From: Streptomyces sp. HUAS ZL42
GTDB taxonomy: Bacteria; Actinomycetota; Actinomycetes; Streptomycetales; Streptomycetaceae
Reading direction: 5' to 3'
NCBI RefSeq assembly: GCF_040782645.1
Contig: NZ_CP160403.1
Coordinates: forward strand, 2,170,001-2,234,000
Length of the DNA: 64,000 bases
The notes under the pieces are model-generated. The model was given only the letters and a program-made list of their open reading frames with translations, was not told the DNA's origin and did not search any database. The translations under genes and the position numbers were made by a program. Of this stretch, positions 16,871 to 26,339 are shown one piece after another (within the stretch, counting starts at the first letter, position 1; each line of letters opens with the position of its first letter).

Positions 16871-17143
16871 GTGGATGCCGGCACGACCCTGCTCGGCTCG
16901 TTACTCGCCTGCGCGGGTGCGCTGGGCGCGGCCGTAGTGGCGTACCTGGGCAAACGCGGGGAGAACGCGCTGAACGGCTACTCCAGCCTGACCGAGAGGC
17001 TGCAGGCCAAGCGCGACCGCCTCGAACGGCAGGTCGCCGAACGGGACTCGCGCATCAGCGAGTTGTCCACGCTGCACGCCGCCGACCAGTCGGAGATCGC
17101 GCGGCTCAGGCTCGACATCCACCGACTCGGAGGTGCGCCGTGA
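16871..17143 (+). CDS. Small membrane protein with coiled coil (holin-like)
   Basis: 90 aa from GTG 16871, chosen because GGAGG (16859-16863) is 7 nt upstream; GTG 16856 is less likely. One N-terminal membrane helix ([20 protein letters not shown]), a short [14 protein letters not shown] joint, and a long Arg/Glu-rich coiled coil (about 40-85). The plan resembles phage holin-like or membrane-accessory proteins, but no family is certain. It overlaps the next gene as GTGA and is translated with it. Confidence 0.7.
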   Translation: MDAGTTLLGSLLACAGALGAAVVAYLGKRGENALNGYSSLTERLQAKRDRLERQVAERDSRISELSTLHAADQSEIARLRLDIHRLGGAP

Positions 17144-17979
17144 AGTCTCGCTTCGAGCGGCTGCTCGCCCCGCGCTGGCGCAGCGTGTTCCTCGTCTGTG
17201 TGCTGATCGCGCTGTGTGGCGTGGCGGTGATCCTCTGGGCGCGCATCGACGCCGGGGACCGCAGGGCCGCCCAGATGCGCGCCGAGGCCGACCGCCGCGG
17301 CCAGGCCCTGTCCACGCTCGCGCGGGACGTCCGCGCCCTGCGTGCCCAGGTCGAGGCGGGTGGCGGCACCCCCGCGGCGCCGGACCCCTCCGAGGCCGTC
17401 GACGATCTGATCGACCGCATCCGGGTGCCCGCGGCGCTGCCCGGCGAGCGGGGCGAGAAGGGCGAGCGCGGGGTCCCCGGCGCGGGCGGGGCACCGGGCG
17501 CGCCCGGCCCGCGCGGTGAGCCCGGTGCCATGGGTCCGCCGGGGCCGGAAGGCTCACCGGGGCCCTCCGGTCCGCCCGGTGAGCAGGGCCCGCCGGGCAC
17601 CGACGGTACGGATGGCGCTTCCGGCCCTGTGGGGCCTTCGGGCACCGACGGGTCCCAGGGTGTGGCCGGGCCGAAGGGCGAGAAGGGGGACCCGGGTCCC
17701 CGGGGTGAACCGGGGCCCGCCTGTCCGGACGGCTACACCCTGCAGGTGCCGGCCGACGACCCGGACGCCCTTGTCTGCCGCAGGGCGGGCGCGGCCGTCC
17801 CCGTGCCAGGTCCCGGCCCGGCGGCCGTACTTCCGGCAATGCTGCCGCTCCGGCGTCGGCGGCGACGGCGCGTCGTCGCCGCGAGCGTCAGTCCACCGGG
17901 CCTCGGGTCAGGGCAGGGATCTCGGCGGTGGCGGTCAGGACCGCGCGGCCGAGGAGGGCGGGCGTTGCCTCCGCCGTAA
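17140..17979 (+). CDS. Membrane-anchored collagen-like protein
   Basis: 279 aa from GTG 17140, with GGAGG upstream. Order: cytoplasmic start, membrane helix about 15-34, coiled coil about 40-73, linker, then 31 uninterrupted Gly-X-Y triplets (residues about 102-194, beginning [13 protein letters not shown]). After it comes [19 protein letters not shown], a motif seen after collagen stretches in phage and actinobacterial proteins. The last 60 residues are Arg- and Pro-rich and look unnatural; a frameshift after CRRAG may have replaced the real short C-terminus. A coiled coil next to the collagen stretch would help trimerisation. Possibly prophage-derived (inference). Confidence 0.8.
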   Translation: MKSRFERLLAPRWRSVFLVCVLIALCGVAVILWARIDAGDRRAAQMRAEADRRGQALSTLARDVRALRAQVEAGGGTPAAPDPSEAVDDLIDRIRVPAALPGERGEKGERGVPGAGGAPGAPGPRGEPGAMGPPGPEGSPGPSGPPGEQGPPGTDGTDGASGPVGPSGTDGSQGVAGPKGEKGDPGPRGEPGPACPDGYTLQVPADDPDALVCRRAGAAVPVPGPGPAAVLPAMLPLRRRRRRRVVAASVSPPGLGSGQGSRRWRSGPRGRGGRALPPP

Positions 17980-18074
17980 CGCGAGCACCGCCGCCGGCCT
18001 GACCACCTGCCACAACAGACGACGGCACGTCGGCCCATGGACCATGTGAGCGGTAGCCACTAACGTCGCGGAGC

Positions 18075-19286
18075 GTGCCCGACGACGCACGAGCACGGCA
18101 GCGGACGGGGACGGGGCTCGGCCTGCTGCTGGCCCTGGTCCTCGGGGCCGTGCTGCTCACCGCCCTCCCGGACGACGGTGGCCGGGAGGGCGGCGGCGCG
18201 TGCCGGGCCCGTACGGTCGGATCGTGGTCGGCGGACCGGGCGCTCACCGCGGAGTTCGCCCGCTACGGCGACGACTCCCGGCGCACCGACGACTGGACCG
18301 GCGGCGACGGCACCCACTCGGTGCGGCTGCCGGACGGCCGGTTGCTGTGGCTGTTCTCGGACACCTATCTGGGGCCGGTGCACGGCCCGCCCAATCCCGC
18401 GGGTGAGTCCGCGGCCTGGCGGGACACGTCGGCACCGCTGGTGCGCAACTCGGCGGTGCTGATGCGCGAGGGGCGTCTGGAGTCCACGCTGCCCGCCCCG
18501 CTCTTCCCGGACCCGGCCCAAAACCAGTGGCGCTGGCCGGTAGCCGCCCGCGTCGAGCCGCGCTCCCCGGGCTCGGCGGAGCAGGTCGTGCGGGTGGTGC
18601 TGTGGGTGCGGACGGCGGGGCAGTCCCCGTGGATCTACGGTGTGCCGACCGCCACGGAGGTCGCCACGCTGTCGCTGCCCGAACTGCGGGTCGAGTCCGT
18701 GGTGAAGGTCCTCGACCAGCAGCTGGTGCCGGATCCGTCCCGGCGGCTCCTGTTCGGGACGACGTTGCTGGAGGAGGGCGGCTGGACGTACGTCTTCGGC
18801 GGCGACGACGGTCAGGCCGTGTCCCGGCCGGCCTCGTCGGCGTATGTGGCGCGGGTGCCGGAGGGGCGGCTCGCGGAACCGGGCGCCTGGCGGTACTGGG
18901 ACGGGTCGGGGTGGGGCGTGCGGCCGCGAGCCGTGCGGGGCGCGAAGGTGGGCAGCGCGTTCTCGGTGGTGCGGGTCGGCGGGACGTACGTGCTGTTCAC
19001 GATGGCGGCGGGTGCCGAGGGACTGACCAGCATCACTTCGTACTGGGCCTGCTCCCCGGCCGGGCCCTGGCACGGGCCGGCGAAGGCCTTCGGCCCGCCG
19101 CTGCCGGACGGCCGGGTCGCCGCGTACAACCCGCAGGTCCATCCCGAACTGAGCGGCGGCGGGCGGCTGGTGGTGAGCTACGACGTGAACTGGCTGGAGA
19201 CGACCGGGGCGTCGGCGAGCATCAACGGGGACGTGTCCCGGTACCGACCGCGGTTCGTGTCGTTGCGGCTGACTCCCCTGCGCTGA
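18075..19286 (+). CDS. Membrane-anchored DUF5005/DUF4185-like beta-propeller protein
   Basis: 403 aa from GTG 18075. One N-terminal helix (GLGLLLALVLGAVLLTAL) anchors an extracellular domain. Repeats such as LPDGRLLWLFSDTYLG, TYVFGGDD and VRVGGTYVLFTM plus YWACSPAGPWHGP resemble the DUF4185/DUF5005 group, related in fold to five-bladed sugar-active propellers. No catalytic residues can be assigned. Its end overlaps the convergent symporter gene by 65 bp. Confidence 0.65.
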   Translation: MPDDARARQRTGTGLGLLLALVLGAVLLTALPDDGGREGGGACRARTVGSWSADRALTAEFARYGDDSRRTDDWTGGDGTHSVRLPDGRLLWLFSDTYLGPVHGPPNPAGESAAWRDTSAPLVRNSAVLMREGRLESTLPAPLFPDPAQNQWRWPVAARVEPRSPGSAEQVVRVVLWVRTAGQSPWIYGVPTATEVATLSLPELRVESVVKVLDQQLVPDPSRRLLFGTTLLEEGGWTYVFGGDDGQAVSRPASSAYVARVPEGRLAEPGAWRYWDGSGWGVRPRAVRGAKVGSAFSVVRVGGTYVLFTMAAGAEGLTSITSYWACSPAGPWHGPAKAFGPPLPDGRVAAYNPQVHPELSGGGRLVVSYDVNWLETTGASASINGDVSRYRPRFVSLRLTPLR

Positions 19287-20265
19287 CCGGGTCCTCCTGA
19301 GGATCGCGGGCGCGGCGTTTGGCGATCACCGCGCAGACCATGAGCTGCATCTGGTGGAAGAGCATCAGCGGCAGCACGGCCAGCGAGGCGTGCGCGCCGA
19401 ACAGGACGCTCGCCATCGGCAGTCCTGAGGCGAGGGACTTCTTGGAACCCGCGAACTGGATGGCGATCCGGTCCTCGCGGTTGAAGCGCAACGCCTTGGC
19501 GCCGTACCAGGTCAGGGCGAGCATCACGGCGAGCAGGACTGCCTCGACGACGAGCAGTCCGCCGAGCCGGGCCGGGCTGACCTGGTGCCAGATGCCCTGG
19601 ACCATGCCTTCGCTGAAGGCGGTGTAGACGACGAGGAGGATCGAGCCGCGGTCGACGAGCCCCAGCACCTTCTTGTGCCGGGCGACGAAGTTGCCGATCC
19701 ACGGCCGCAGCAGCTGCCCGGCGACGAACGGCACCAGCAGTTTCAGCACGATCTCGACCAGGGAGTCGGCGGAGAACCCGCCCGCGCTGCTGCCGAGCAG
19801 GGAGGCCGCGAGGAGCGGGGTGACGACGATGCCGACGAGTGAGGAGAAGGAGCCGGCACAGATCGCGGCGGGCACGTTGCCGCGGGCGATGGAGGTGAAG
19901 GCGATCGACGACTGGATGGTGGAGGGGACGAGGGTGAGGAAGAGCAGTCCCTGGTAGAGGGGGTGGGTCAGGAGGACCGGGACCAGGCCGCGGGCGGCGA
20001 GGCCGAGCAGGGGGAAGATCACGAAGGTGCAGGCGAGGACCGTGACGTGCAGCCGCCAGTGCTTCAGCCCGTCCAGCGCCTCCCGCGTGGACAGGCGGGC
20101 TCCGTAGAGGAAGAAGAGGAAGGCGATCGCGGCGGTGGAGGCGCCGGAGGCGACGTCGGCTGCCGTCCCGCGTGCCGGGAGCAGGGCCGCGAGGCCCACT
20201 GTCCCGAGCAACAGCAGGATGTACGGGTCGATCGGCATCCAACTCGGCCACTGCAGGCGTTTCAC
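19222..20265 (-). CDS. Bile acid:sodium symporter family transporter (SBF-like)
   Basis: 347 aa if begun at GTG 20265 (GGAG upstream; the frame is open further 5'). About 9-10 helices. Markers of the SBF-like (YfeH type) family: FLYGARLSTREAL, LTLVPSTIQSSIAFTSIARGNVPAA, QLLRPWIGNFVARHKK and FAGSKKSLASGLPMA. Probably takes up an organic anion with sodium. Divergent from a LysR regulator 142 bp away, the likely controller. Polar C-terminal tail overlaps the convergent neighbour. Confidence 0.9.
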   Translation of the reverse strand: MKRLQWPSWMPIDPYILLLLGTVGLAALLPARGTAADVASGASTAAIAFLFFLYGARLSTREALDGLKHWRLHVTVLACTFVIFPLLGLAARGLVPVLLTHPLYQGLLFLTLVPSTIQSSIAFTSIARGNVPAAICAGSFSSLVGIVVTPLLAASLLGSSAGGFSADSLVEIVLKLLVPFVAGQLLRPWIGNFVARHKKVLGLVDRGSILLVVYTAFSEGMVQGIWHQVSPARLGGLLVVEAVLLAVMLALTWYGAKALRFNREDRIAIQFAGSKKSLASGLPMASVLFGAHASLAVLPLMLFHQMQLMVCAVIAKRRARDPQEDPVSAGESAATTRTAVGTGTRPR

Positions 20266-20407
20266 GGTGCTCCACGTACTGATTCGAGGATGTGTTTCCA
20301 GCGTGTGCGAGGCCGGACGGCCCCTCTCCATCGTCCTCTCGCGGACAGTGATCGGGAATCCGTCATACGGCTCTGACTGTCATCGCGTTCCGTGATGACC
20401 GGGTAGC

Positions 20408-21280
20408 GTGGTCGGCGTGTACGACCCCTCCCATCTGCGTACGTTTCTGGCGGTGGCCCAGACGCTGAGCTTCACGCAGGCCGCCAGGCGGCTCGGGTTG
20501 CGCCAGTCGACGGTCAGCCAGCACGTCCGGCGACTGGAGGACGCCGCCGGGCGGCAGCTGTTCACCCGGGACACCCACTCCGTGGAGCTGACGGAGGACG
20601 GCGAGGCGATGCTCGGCTTCGCGCGCCGGATCCTGGAGGTGCACGAGCAGGCGACCGCGTTCTTCACGGGTACGCGGCTGCGCGGCCGGCTGCGGTTCGG
20701 CGCGTCGGAGGACTTCGTGCTGACCCGGCTGCCGGAGATCCTGGAGGGCTTCCGCTACGACCACCCCGAGGTCGACCTGGAGCTGACGGTCGAGCTGTCG
20801 GGCACACTGCACGAGCAGCTGGCGGCCGGGAAGCTGGACCTGGTGCTGGCCAAGCGGCGTCCGGAGGATCCGCGCGGCGAGCCGGTCTGGCACGACGAAC
20901 TGGTGTGGATCGGCGCGGAGCGGCTCCGGCTGGACCCCGACCGCCCGGTGCCGCTCATCGTGTTCCCGCCACCGGGCATCACCCGGGCCCTCGCCCTGGA
21001 GGCGCTGGAGCGGCAGGGGCGGGAGTGGCGGATCGTGTGCACGAGCGGCAGCCTCAACGGGCTGATCGCGGCGGCCCGGGCGGGGCTCGGCGTGATGGCG
21101 CACTCGCGGGGCCTGGTCCCGCCCGGTCTGGTCCGGGTCCCTGCGCGGGCAGGGTTGCCGGAGCTGGGGCGGGTGGACTTCGTGCTGGTGCACGGGCGGC
21201 GGCGCGCGTCGGCCCACGGCGCGGCGGACGCGCTGGCGGCGTCGATCCTGGCGGGCGGCGACCGGCTGCACCGGCGTTAG
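20408..21280 (+). CDS. LysR-family transcriptional regulator
   Basis: 290 aa from GTG 20408 (an in-frame GTG at 20417 is possible). The winged HTH is LRTFLAVAQTLSFTQAARRLGLRQSTVSQHVRRLE, followed by the linker helix and a periplasmic-binding-like effector domain (LRGRLRFGASEDFVLTRLPEIL). Divergent from the SBF symporter gene, the typical LysR arrangement, so it probably activates that transporter in response to its substrate. Confidence 0.92.
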   Translation: MVGVYDPSHLRTFLAVAQTLSFTQAARRLGLRQSTVSQHVRRLEDAAGRQLFTRDTHSVELTEDGEAMLGFARRILEVHEQATAFFTGTRLRGRLRFGASEDFVLTRLPEILEGFRYDHPEVDLELTVELSGTLHEQLAAGKLDLVLAKRRPEDPRGEPVWHDELVWIGAERLRLDPDRPVPLIVFPPPGITRALALEALERQGREWRIVCTSGSLNGLIAAARAGLGVMAHSRGLVPPGLVRVPARAGLPELGRVDFVLVHGRRRASAHGAADALAASILAGGDRLHRR

Positions 21281-21669
21281 CGGGCGCGCACGACGACGCC
21301 CGCACCCCGGCCGGGGTTGCTCGTCCTCGCCCTGGTCAGGACACCCGGGACGGAGCGGACAGGAGTGACGGAATCCGCCGTTGCGACGCTGAAGGAAGAG
21401 AGTGCGGCACCGCGCAGCCGATCTTCGGCAGGGGCTCCGTGGGGCGTAATCGGGTCGTACAGATTCGGTGGAGATTACGGCTCCGAAACTTACTCAACCG
21501 TCAGCTTTCTGTCCGACCCTTCCCCATGTGAGCCCATTTTCCGGCACTGACCAGCGCATACAAGAGCGTTGCTCGCGTTCCCGCCCCCTCCCGCCCCGTC
21601 CCCGGGTGGGGTAGCTTTCACGGCGCTGCGGAGCTACGTATCCGATGGCTGAGGAGCGGGGAGCGGGGT
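21281..21669. other. 389-bp intergenic region upstream of the acyl-CoA synthetase
   Basis: No gene is supported. Short ORFs here lack ribosome sites. The segment 21420-21530 is less GC-rich than the surroundings, as expected for a promoter, but no consensus -35/-10 pair could be assigned. Confidence 0.5.
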
Positions 21670-23496
21670 TTGCGCGAGTTCACCAACCCTCCGTTGGCGT
21701 TGGCACCTCCAGTGGGCGGTCTGGCCGACGTCGTCTTCCAGCACGCCCAGGAGGACCCGCTGCACATCGCGCTCGGCCGCAAGGACGAGCTGGACCGGTG
21801 GCGGGACGTGACCTCCGCCGAGTTCCGCGACGAGGTGCTCGCCCTCGCCAAGGGCCTGCTGGCCGGCGGCGTCCGGTTCGGCGACCGGGTCGCCATCATG
21901 TCCCGCACCCGTTACGAGTGGACGCTGTTCGACTACGCGCTGTGGACGATCGGCGCCCAGGTGGTGCCGATCTATCCGACCTCCTCGGCCGAGCAGTGCT
22001 TCTGGATGCTGTACGACGCCGAGTGCACGGCCGCGATCGTGGAGCACGAGGACCACGCGATGACGATCGCCACCGTCATCGACCGGCTGCCGCAGCTGCG
22101 CCGGCTGTGGCAGCTGGACGAGGGCGCCGTGCAGGAGCTGTACGACGCCGGCGCCCATCTCGACGACGAGGTGGTGCACCGGCACCGGGAGGCGGTCACG
22201 CCGGACTCGACCGCGACGATCATCTACACCTCGGGCACCACGGGCCGCCCCAAGGGCTGTGTCATCACGCACGGCAACTTCATGTACGAGGCGGACACGG
22301 TCATCGAGCGCTGGGAGCCGGTGTTCCACTCCAAGAAGGGCGACGAGGCGGCGACGCTGCTGTTCCTGCCGCTCGCGCACGTCTTCGGCCGGATGGTGCA
22401 GGTCGCCGCGATCCGCGGCAAGGTCCGCTTCGGCCACCAGCCCCAGTTGAACGCGGCGGCCCTGCTGCCCGACCTGGCCGCCTTCCAGCCGACGTTCTTC
22501 CTTGCCGTGCCGTACATCTTCGAGAAGGTGTTCAACGCGGCTCGCCGCAAGGCCGAACGCGAGGGCAGGGCCGGGCCGTTCGAGAAGGCCGTGGAGATCG
22601 CCGTGAAGTACGCCGACGCCGTGGAGGCCAGGGCCTGGGGCATCGGCCCGGGTCCGTCGGCGGGTCTACGCGTGCAGCACCAGCTCTTCGACAAGCTCGT
22701 GTACTCCAAGGTGCGGGCGGCGATGGGCGGCCGGGTCCGGCACGCGATGTCCGGGGGCTCTGCGATGGACCGCAGGCTCGGCCTGTTCTTCGCCGGCGCG
22801 GGCGTGCACATCTACGAGGGGTACGGCCTGACCGAGTCGACGGCGGCCGCGACCGCCAACCCGCCCGGGCACACCCGCTACGGCACCGTCGGGCAGCCCA
22901 TCCCCGGCATGACCGTGCACATCGCGGACGACGGCGAGATCTGGCTGCGCGGCGCCAACGTCTTCCAGGGCTACCTCAACAACCCCAAGGCCACGGACGA
23001 GACGCTGCACGACGGCTGGCTGGCCACCGGCGACCTGGGCTCCCTCGACGAGGACGGCTACCTCACCATCACCGGGCGCAAGAAGGAGATCCTGGTGACT
23101 TCGGGGGGCAAGAGCGTGGCCCCGGGCCTTCTCGAGGAGCGTGTCCGGGACCATCCGCTCGTCAACCAGTGCATCGTCGTCGGCAACGACCGCCCGTACA
23201 TCGCCGCCCTGGTCACCCTCGACCAGGAGGCCGTGGAGCACTGGCTGCAGATGCGCGGCAAACCGCAGATGACACCGGCCGAGCTGGTGCGCGACGCGGA
23301 CCTGGAGACGGAGGTGCGGCGCGCGGTGGTCGCCGCCAACACCCTTGTCTCGCAGGCCGAGTCGATCCGCACCTTCCGCATCCTCGCGCAGCCGTTCACC
23401 GAGGAGCACGGACTGCTGACGCCGTCACTGAAGCTGAAGCGCAAGGCGATCGAGAACGCCTACGCCGGCGAGGTCGAGGCGTTGTACCGCGCCTGA
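21670..23496 (+). CDS. Long-chain fatty acid-CoA ligase (AMP-binding, FadD15-like)
   Basis: 608 aa from TTG 21670. Acyl-activating enzyme motifs are complete: YTSGTTGRPKGCVITH (P-loop), IYEGYGLTEST, WLATGDLGSLDEDGYL and the C-terminal GRKKEILVTSGGK, with a catalytic lysine in LTPSLKLKRKAI. The QCFWMLYDAEC region is typical of the actinobacterial long-chain class. It makes acyl-CoA from fatty acid, ATP and CoA for degradation or lipid synthesis. Monocistronic, 100 bp before the aldo/keto reductase. Confidence 0.93.
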   Translation: MREFTNPPLALAPPVGGLADVVFQHAQEDPLHIALGRKDELDRWRDVTSAEFRDEVLALAKGLLAGGVRFGDRVAIMSRTRYEWTLFDYALWTIGAQVVPIYPTSSAEQCFWMLYDAECTAAIVEHEDHAMTIATVIDRLPQLRRLWQLDEGAVQELYDAGAHLDDEVVHRHREAVTPDSTATIIYTSGTTGRPKGCVITHGNFMYEADTVIERWEPVFHSKKGDEAATLLFLPLAHVFGRMVQVAAIRGKVRFGHQPQLNAAALLPDLAAFQPTFFLAVPYIFEKVFNAARRKAEREGRAGPFEKAVEIAVKYADAVEARAWGIGPGPSAGLRVQHQLFDKLVYSKVRAAMGGRVRHAMSGGSAMDRRLGLFFAGAGVHIYEGYGLTESTAAATANPPGHTRYGTVGQPIPGMTVHIADDGEIWLRGANVFQGYLNNPKATDETLHDGWLATGDLGSLDEDGYLTITGRKKEILVTSGGKSVAPGLLEERVRDHPLVNQCIVVGNDRPYIAALVTLDQEAVEHWLQMRGKPQMTPAELVRDADLETEVRRAVVAANTLVSQAESIRTFRILAQPFTEEHGLLTPSLKLKRKAIENAYAGEVEALYRA

Positions 23497-23596
23497 GGTT
23501 GTTTTCGGCGGATTTCCCGGTCAGGAATGTATGACGGCCCGTGATCGTTGACGATGGGAAGTACCACCTGACGGACAACCGAAGGATCAAGAGCTC

Positions 23597-24433
23597 GTGA
23601 GCAGCAAGGTCCCCCCGATCATCCTCAACAACGGCGTCGAGATGCCCCAGCTGGGCTTCGGCGTCTGGCAGGTGCCGGACGCCGAGGCGGAGCGGGCGGT
23701 CGGCACCGCGCTGGAGGCCGGGTACCGCAGCATCGACACAGCGGCGATCTACGGCAACGAAGTGGGCACCGGCAAGGCCATCGCCGTCTCCGGCGTGCCC
23801 CGCGAGGACGTCTTCGTCACCACCAAGCTCTGGAACAGCGCCCAGGGGTACGACTCCACGCTGCGTGCCTTCGACACGTCCCTGGAGAAGCTCGGCCTGG
23901 ACTACGTGGACCTGTACCTGATCCACTGGCCGCTGCCGTCCCGGGACAAGTACGTCGACACGTACAAGGCGTTCGAGAAGCTCCACGCCGACGGCCGTAT
24001 CCGGGCCATCGGAGTCTCCAACTTCCTGCCGGAGCACCTGGAGCGCCTGATCTCCGAGACGTCGGTCGTCCCGGCGGTCAACCAGATCGAACTGCACCCG
24101 CATCTGCAGCAGCGCGCGGCCCGCGAGTACCACGCGGAGCAGGGCATCGCCACCGAGTCCTGGTCACCGCTCGGCTCCGGCAAGGGCCTTCTCGAGGTTC
24201 CGGCGATCGTGGCCATCGCCCAGAAGCACGGCCGCACGCCGGCCCAGGTCGTCCTGCGCTGGCACATCCAACTCGGTCTCGTCGTGATCCCCAAGTCGGT
24301 GACGCCGTCCCGGATCAAGGAGAACATCGAGGTCTTCGACTTCAGTCTGGACACCGAGGACCTGGCGGCGATCAGCGCGCTCGACGAGGACCGGCGGCTG
24401 GGTCCGGATCCCGCGACGTTCGACATCGGCTGA
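23597..24433 (+). CDS. Aldo/keto reductase
   Basis: 278 aa from GTG 23597. The catalytic tetrad of the (beta/alpha)8 family is present: Asp47, Tyr52, Lys77 and His110 (YRSIDTAAIYGNE, TTKLWN, LYLIHWPLP). The NADPH site is IPKSVTPSRIKEN. The 2,5-diketogluconate-reductase-like group is the nearest match. The last 18 codons (LDEDRRLGPDPATFDIG and stop) belong to a 194-bp unit repeated downstream. Confidence 0.94.
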   Translation: MSSKVPPIILNNGVEMPQLGFGVWQVPDAEAERAVGTALEAGYRSIDTAAIYGNEVGTGKAIAVSGVPREDVFVTTKLWNSAQGYDSTLRAFDTSLEKLGLDYVDLYLIHWPLPSRDKYVDTYKAFEKLHADGRIRAIGVSNFLPEHLERLISETSVVPAVNQIELHPHLQQRAAREYHAEQGIATESWSPLGSGKGLLEVPAIVAIAQKHGRTPAQVVLRWHIQLGLVVIPKSVTPSRIKENIEVFDFSLDTEDLAAISALDEDRRLGPDPATFDIG

Positions 24434-24961
24434 GCGCCGGCCCTTCCGGGCCGAGCACCGTTGCGGCGGGGCTCAGCCCGCATGCCGGGGCCCCGCTCAG
24501 TCGGGGCGTACGTGCGTGAAGACGACCCACGCGGGACACGGCGAGCGAGTCACGCCCGGTGAAGATCGGCACGCTCGACGAGGACCGGCGCCTCGGCCCG
24601 GATCCCGCGACGTTCGACATCGGCTGAGCGCCGGCCCTTCCGGGCCGAGCACTCTTCCGGGGGTCGCCCAGCCCGGCCCCCGGGACCGCTGGAGCGGGAC
24701 CGTACATGCGTGAAGACGACCCACGCGGGACACGGCGAGCGAGTCACGCCCGGTGAAGATCGGCACGCTCGACGAGGACCGGCGCCTCGGCCCGGATCCC
24801 GCGACGTACGCCCGGCTGAGCGCCGGCCCTTCCGGGCCGAGCACCGTTGCGGCGGGGCTCAGCCCCTATGCGGGGCCCCGCTCAGTCGGGGCGTACGTCC
24901 GTGAAGACGACCTCGAACTCCTCCAGTCCGGTCACCGTGACATGTGCCTTCGCCGCCCCCT
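24380..24961. repeat. 194-bp tandem repeat made from the ends of two convergent genes
   Basis: Three units start at 24380, 24574 and 24768 (CTCGACGAGGACCGGCG), exactly 194 bp apart. Each contains the last codons of the aldo/keto reductase, its stop region and a hairpin CGGCCCTTCCGGGCCG. Units 1 and 2 then carry GTGAAGACGACC fused to a segment resembling an internal part of the downstream ABM-like gene, with about 80 bp missing. The 98 bp at 24516-24613 and 24710-24807 are identical. The last unit passes into the intact ABM-like gene end. This fills the 448-bp gap 24434-24881; no separate gene is supported there. Confidence 0.92.
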
Positions 24962-25493
24962 CGTGCCGGGCCGCCGCCTGGCCCGCGCGGGACGCGGCGA
25001 GCGACTCGCGGTCGGTGAAGAGGGCCCCGACCAGACCACGGCCGCGCTCCCGGTCGACGAGCAGGGACGTCCTGGCCAGCCCCGGAAGGTGCTCCACTTT
25101 GGGGATCACCGTCGACCGGAACGTCTCGGCGAGCAGATCGGTGTCCTGGGGGTCGAACTCCAGCCTGGTGACCCGCAGTCCGCCTCCCGCCTTCGGCTGG
25201 CGGACCTGGTGGAAGACGACCGCCTCGTAGTTGTCGACGGCCGTCGTCGCCGCGAACGGCTCCAGGAGGGACCCACGCCGTTCACGCATCACCTCGTCGC
25301 TGTTACGCCTGGCCTCCTCCGAGTCCCACCAGCTCACCGCAAGGATCTTGCCGAGCTCCCGGTCAACGAAAATGCCCGCGCCGCGGTATCCCGGGCGTTC
25401 TTCGAGCAGGTCCCGGCCCTGACTGTTCAGTGCCCTGATGGCGGTGTCGATCTGTGCTGGATCGCCGGTCGCGTAGACGGTGCGTACGAACAT
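24882..25493 (-). CDS. Antibiotic biosynthesis monooxygenase-like (dimeric alpha+beta barrel) protein
   Basis: 203 aa from ATG 25493, with GGGAGG upstream. Two similar halves of about 95 residues: the first with RPGYRGAGIFVDRELGKILAVSWWDS, the second with LPGLARTSLLVDRERGRGLVGALFTDRESL. This is the ABM/dimeric barrel plan. No catalytic residues are predictable. The 3' end, convergent with the aldo/keto reductase, was the source of part of the 194-bp repeats. Confidence 0.75.
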   Translation of the reverse strand: MFVRTVYATGDPAQIDTAIRALNSQGRDLLEERPGYRGAGIFVDRELGKILAVSWWDSEEARRNSDEVMRERRGSLLEPFAATTAVDNYEAVVFHQVRQPKAGGGLRVTRLEFDPQDTDLLAETFRSTVIPKVEHLPGLARTSLLVDRERGRGLVGALFTDRESLAASRAGQAAARHEGAAKAHVTVTGLEEFEVVFTDVRPD

Positions 25494-25605
25494 GACGCCT
25501 CCCGGGAAACGCACGTACATCCGAAAGATCCGACAGGCCCAGTCTTCTACCGGAGGAAGGCGGCCGCAACGGGCATTGGTAAGGAAACCTTCCTAACAGA
25601 AGCCC

Positions 25606-26307
25606 TCAGTTGGGCTGTCCGATCGGCCGTACGACGACGGTGTTGACGTCGACCCCGTCGGGCTGCCGGACAGCCCACACCACCGAGTCGGCGATCTGGT
25701 CGGCGGTGAGCAGATGGCCGGGCGGCAGGCTTCCGTAGCCGTCCCAGAACGGGGTCTCCACCCTGCCGGGCGCGATCAGGGTGACTCCGACGCCCCACTC
25801 GGTGACCTGGCGGCGGGTGTTCTCCGCGAGGCCGGTCACCGCCCACTTCGTCGCCCCGTAGATGTTGCCGGGCGTGTGCACGAACCCGGCGACACTGCCG
25901 ACCAGGACGATACGGCCGCGGGTCTCCTTGAGCGCGTCGATGGACGCCCGGATGAGCAGGGCCGGTCCCAGCACGTTGGTCAGGATCATGTCGGTCCACC
26001 CGGCCGGGTCGCCCTCGGCGACCGAATCGTGGGTGGCGGAACCGGCGTTGGCGACGACCGTGTCCAGCCGGCCGAACTCCTTCAGCGTCGTCTCCACGGC
26101 CGCCCGGACGTCGTCGTACTCGGCCGCGTTCCCGGGAATCGTCAACAGGCCCTCGGGCTCGCCGAGTTCCTCCTTGAAGCCGCGCAGCCGCGCCTCCCCG
26201 CGTCCGGTGACAGCAACCCGGTGCCCGGCATTCAGCAGCTGCCGGGCGACGGCGGCGCCGATTCCGCTGCCGCCGCCGGTGATGAGTGCGACGCGTGACT
26301 CGGTCAT
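25606..26307 (-). CDS. Short-chain dehydrogenase/reductase (SDR)
   Basis: 233 aa from ATG 26307. Classical SDR: cofactor motif TGGGSGIG (residues 10-17), NAG (VVANAGSATHD), catalytic Ser in VLVGSVAGFVH, and YGATK (Tyr and Lys). Short forms of this type reduce small aldehydes or ketones. A MerR-type promoter is visible upstream, so it may be induced by an effector of an unlinked MerR regulator. Confidence 0.93.
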   Translation of the reverse strand: MTESRVALITGGGSGIGAAVARQLLNAGHRVAVTGRGEARLRGFKEELGEPEGLLTIPGNAAEYDDVRAAVETTLKEFGRLDTVVANAGSATHDSVAEGDPAGWTDMILTNVLGPALLIRASIDALKETRGRIVLVGSVAGFVHTPGNIYGATKWAVTGLAENTRRQVTEWGVGVTLIAPGRVETPFWDGYGSLPPGHLLTADQIADSVVWAVRQPDGVDVNTVVVRPIGQPN

Positions 26308-26339
26308 GGTTACCCCCTGGCGTTTCGGTGAACGCCAGG

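Noticed and set aside
16720..17139. Extension of the collagen-like gene upstream to 16720
   Set aside because: It would cover the holin-like gene in another frame; GGAGG and the GTGA overlap fix the start at 17140.
18812..19129. Minus-strand ORF of 105 codons within the DUF5005/DUF4185-like gene
   Set aside because: Shadow frame without ribosome site inside a well-supported gene.
24497..24844. Minus-strand ORFs in the 194-bp repeats containing FTGRDSLAVSRVG
   Set aside because: They are truncated copies of the ABM-like gene's 3' end and merely stay open because of GC bias.
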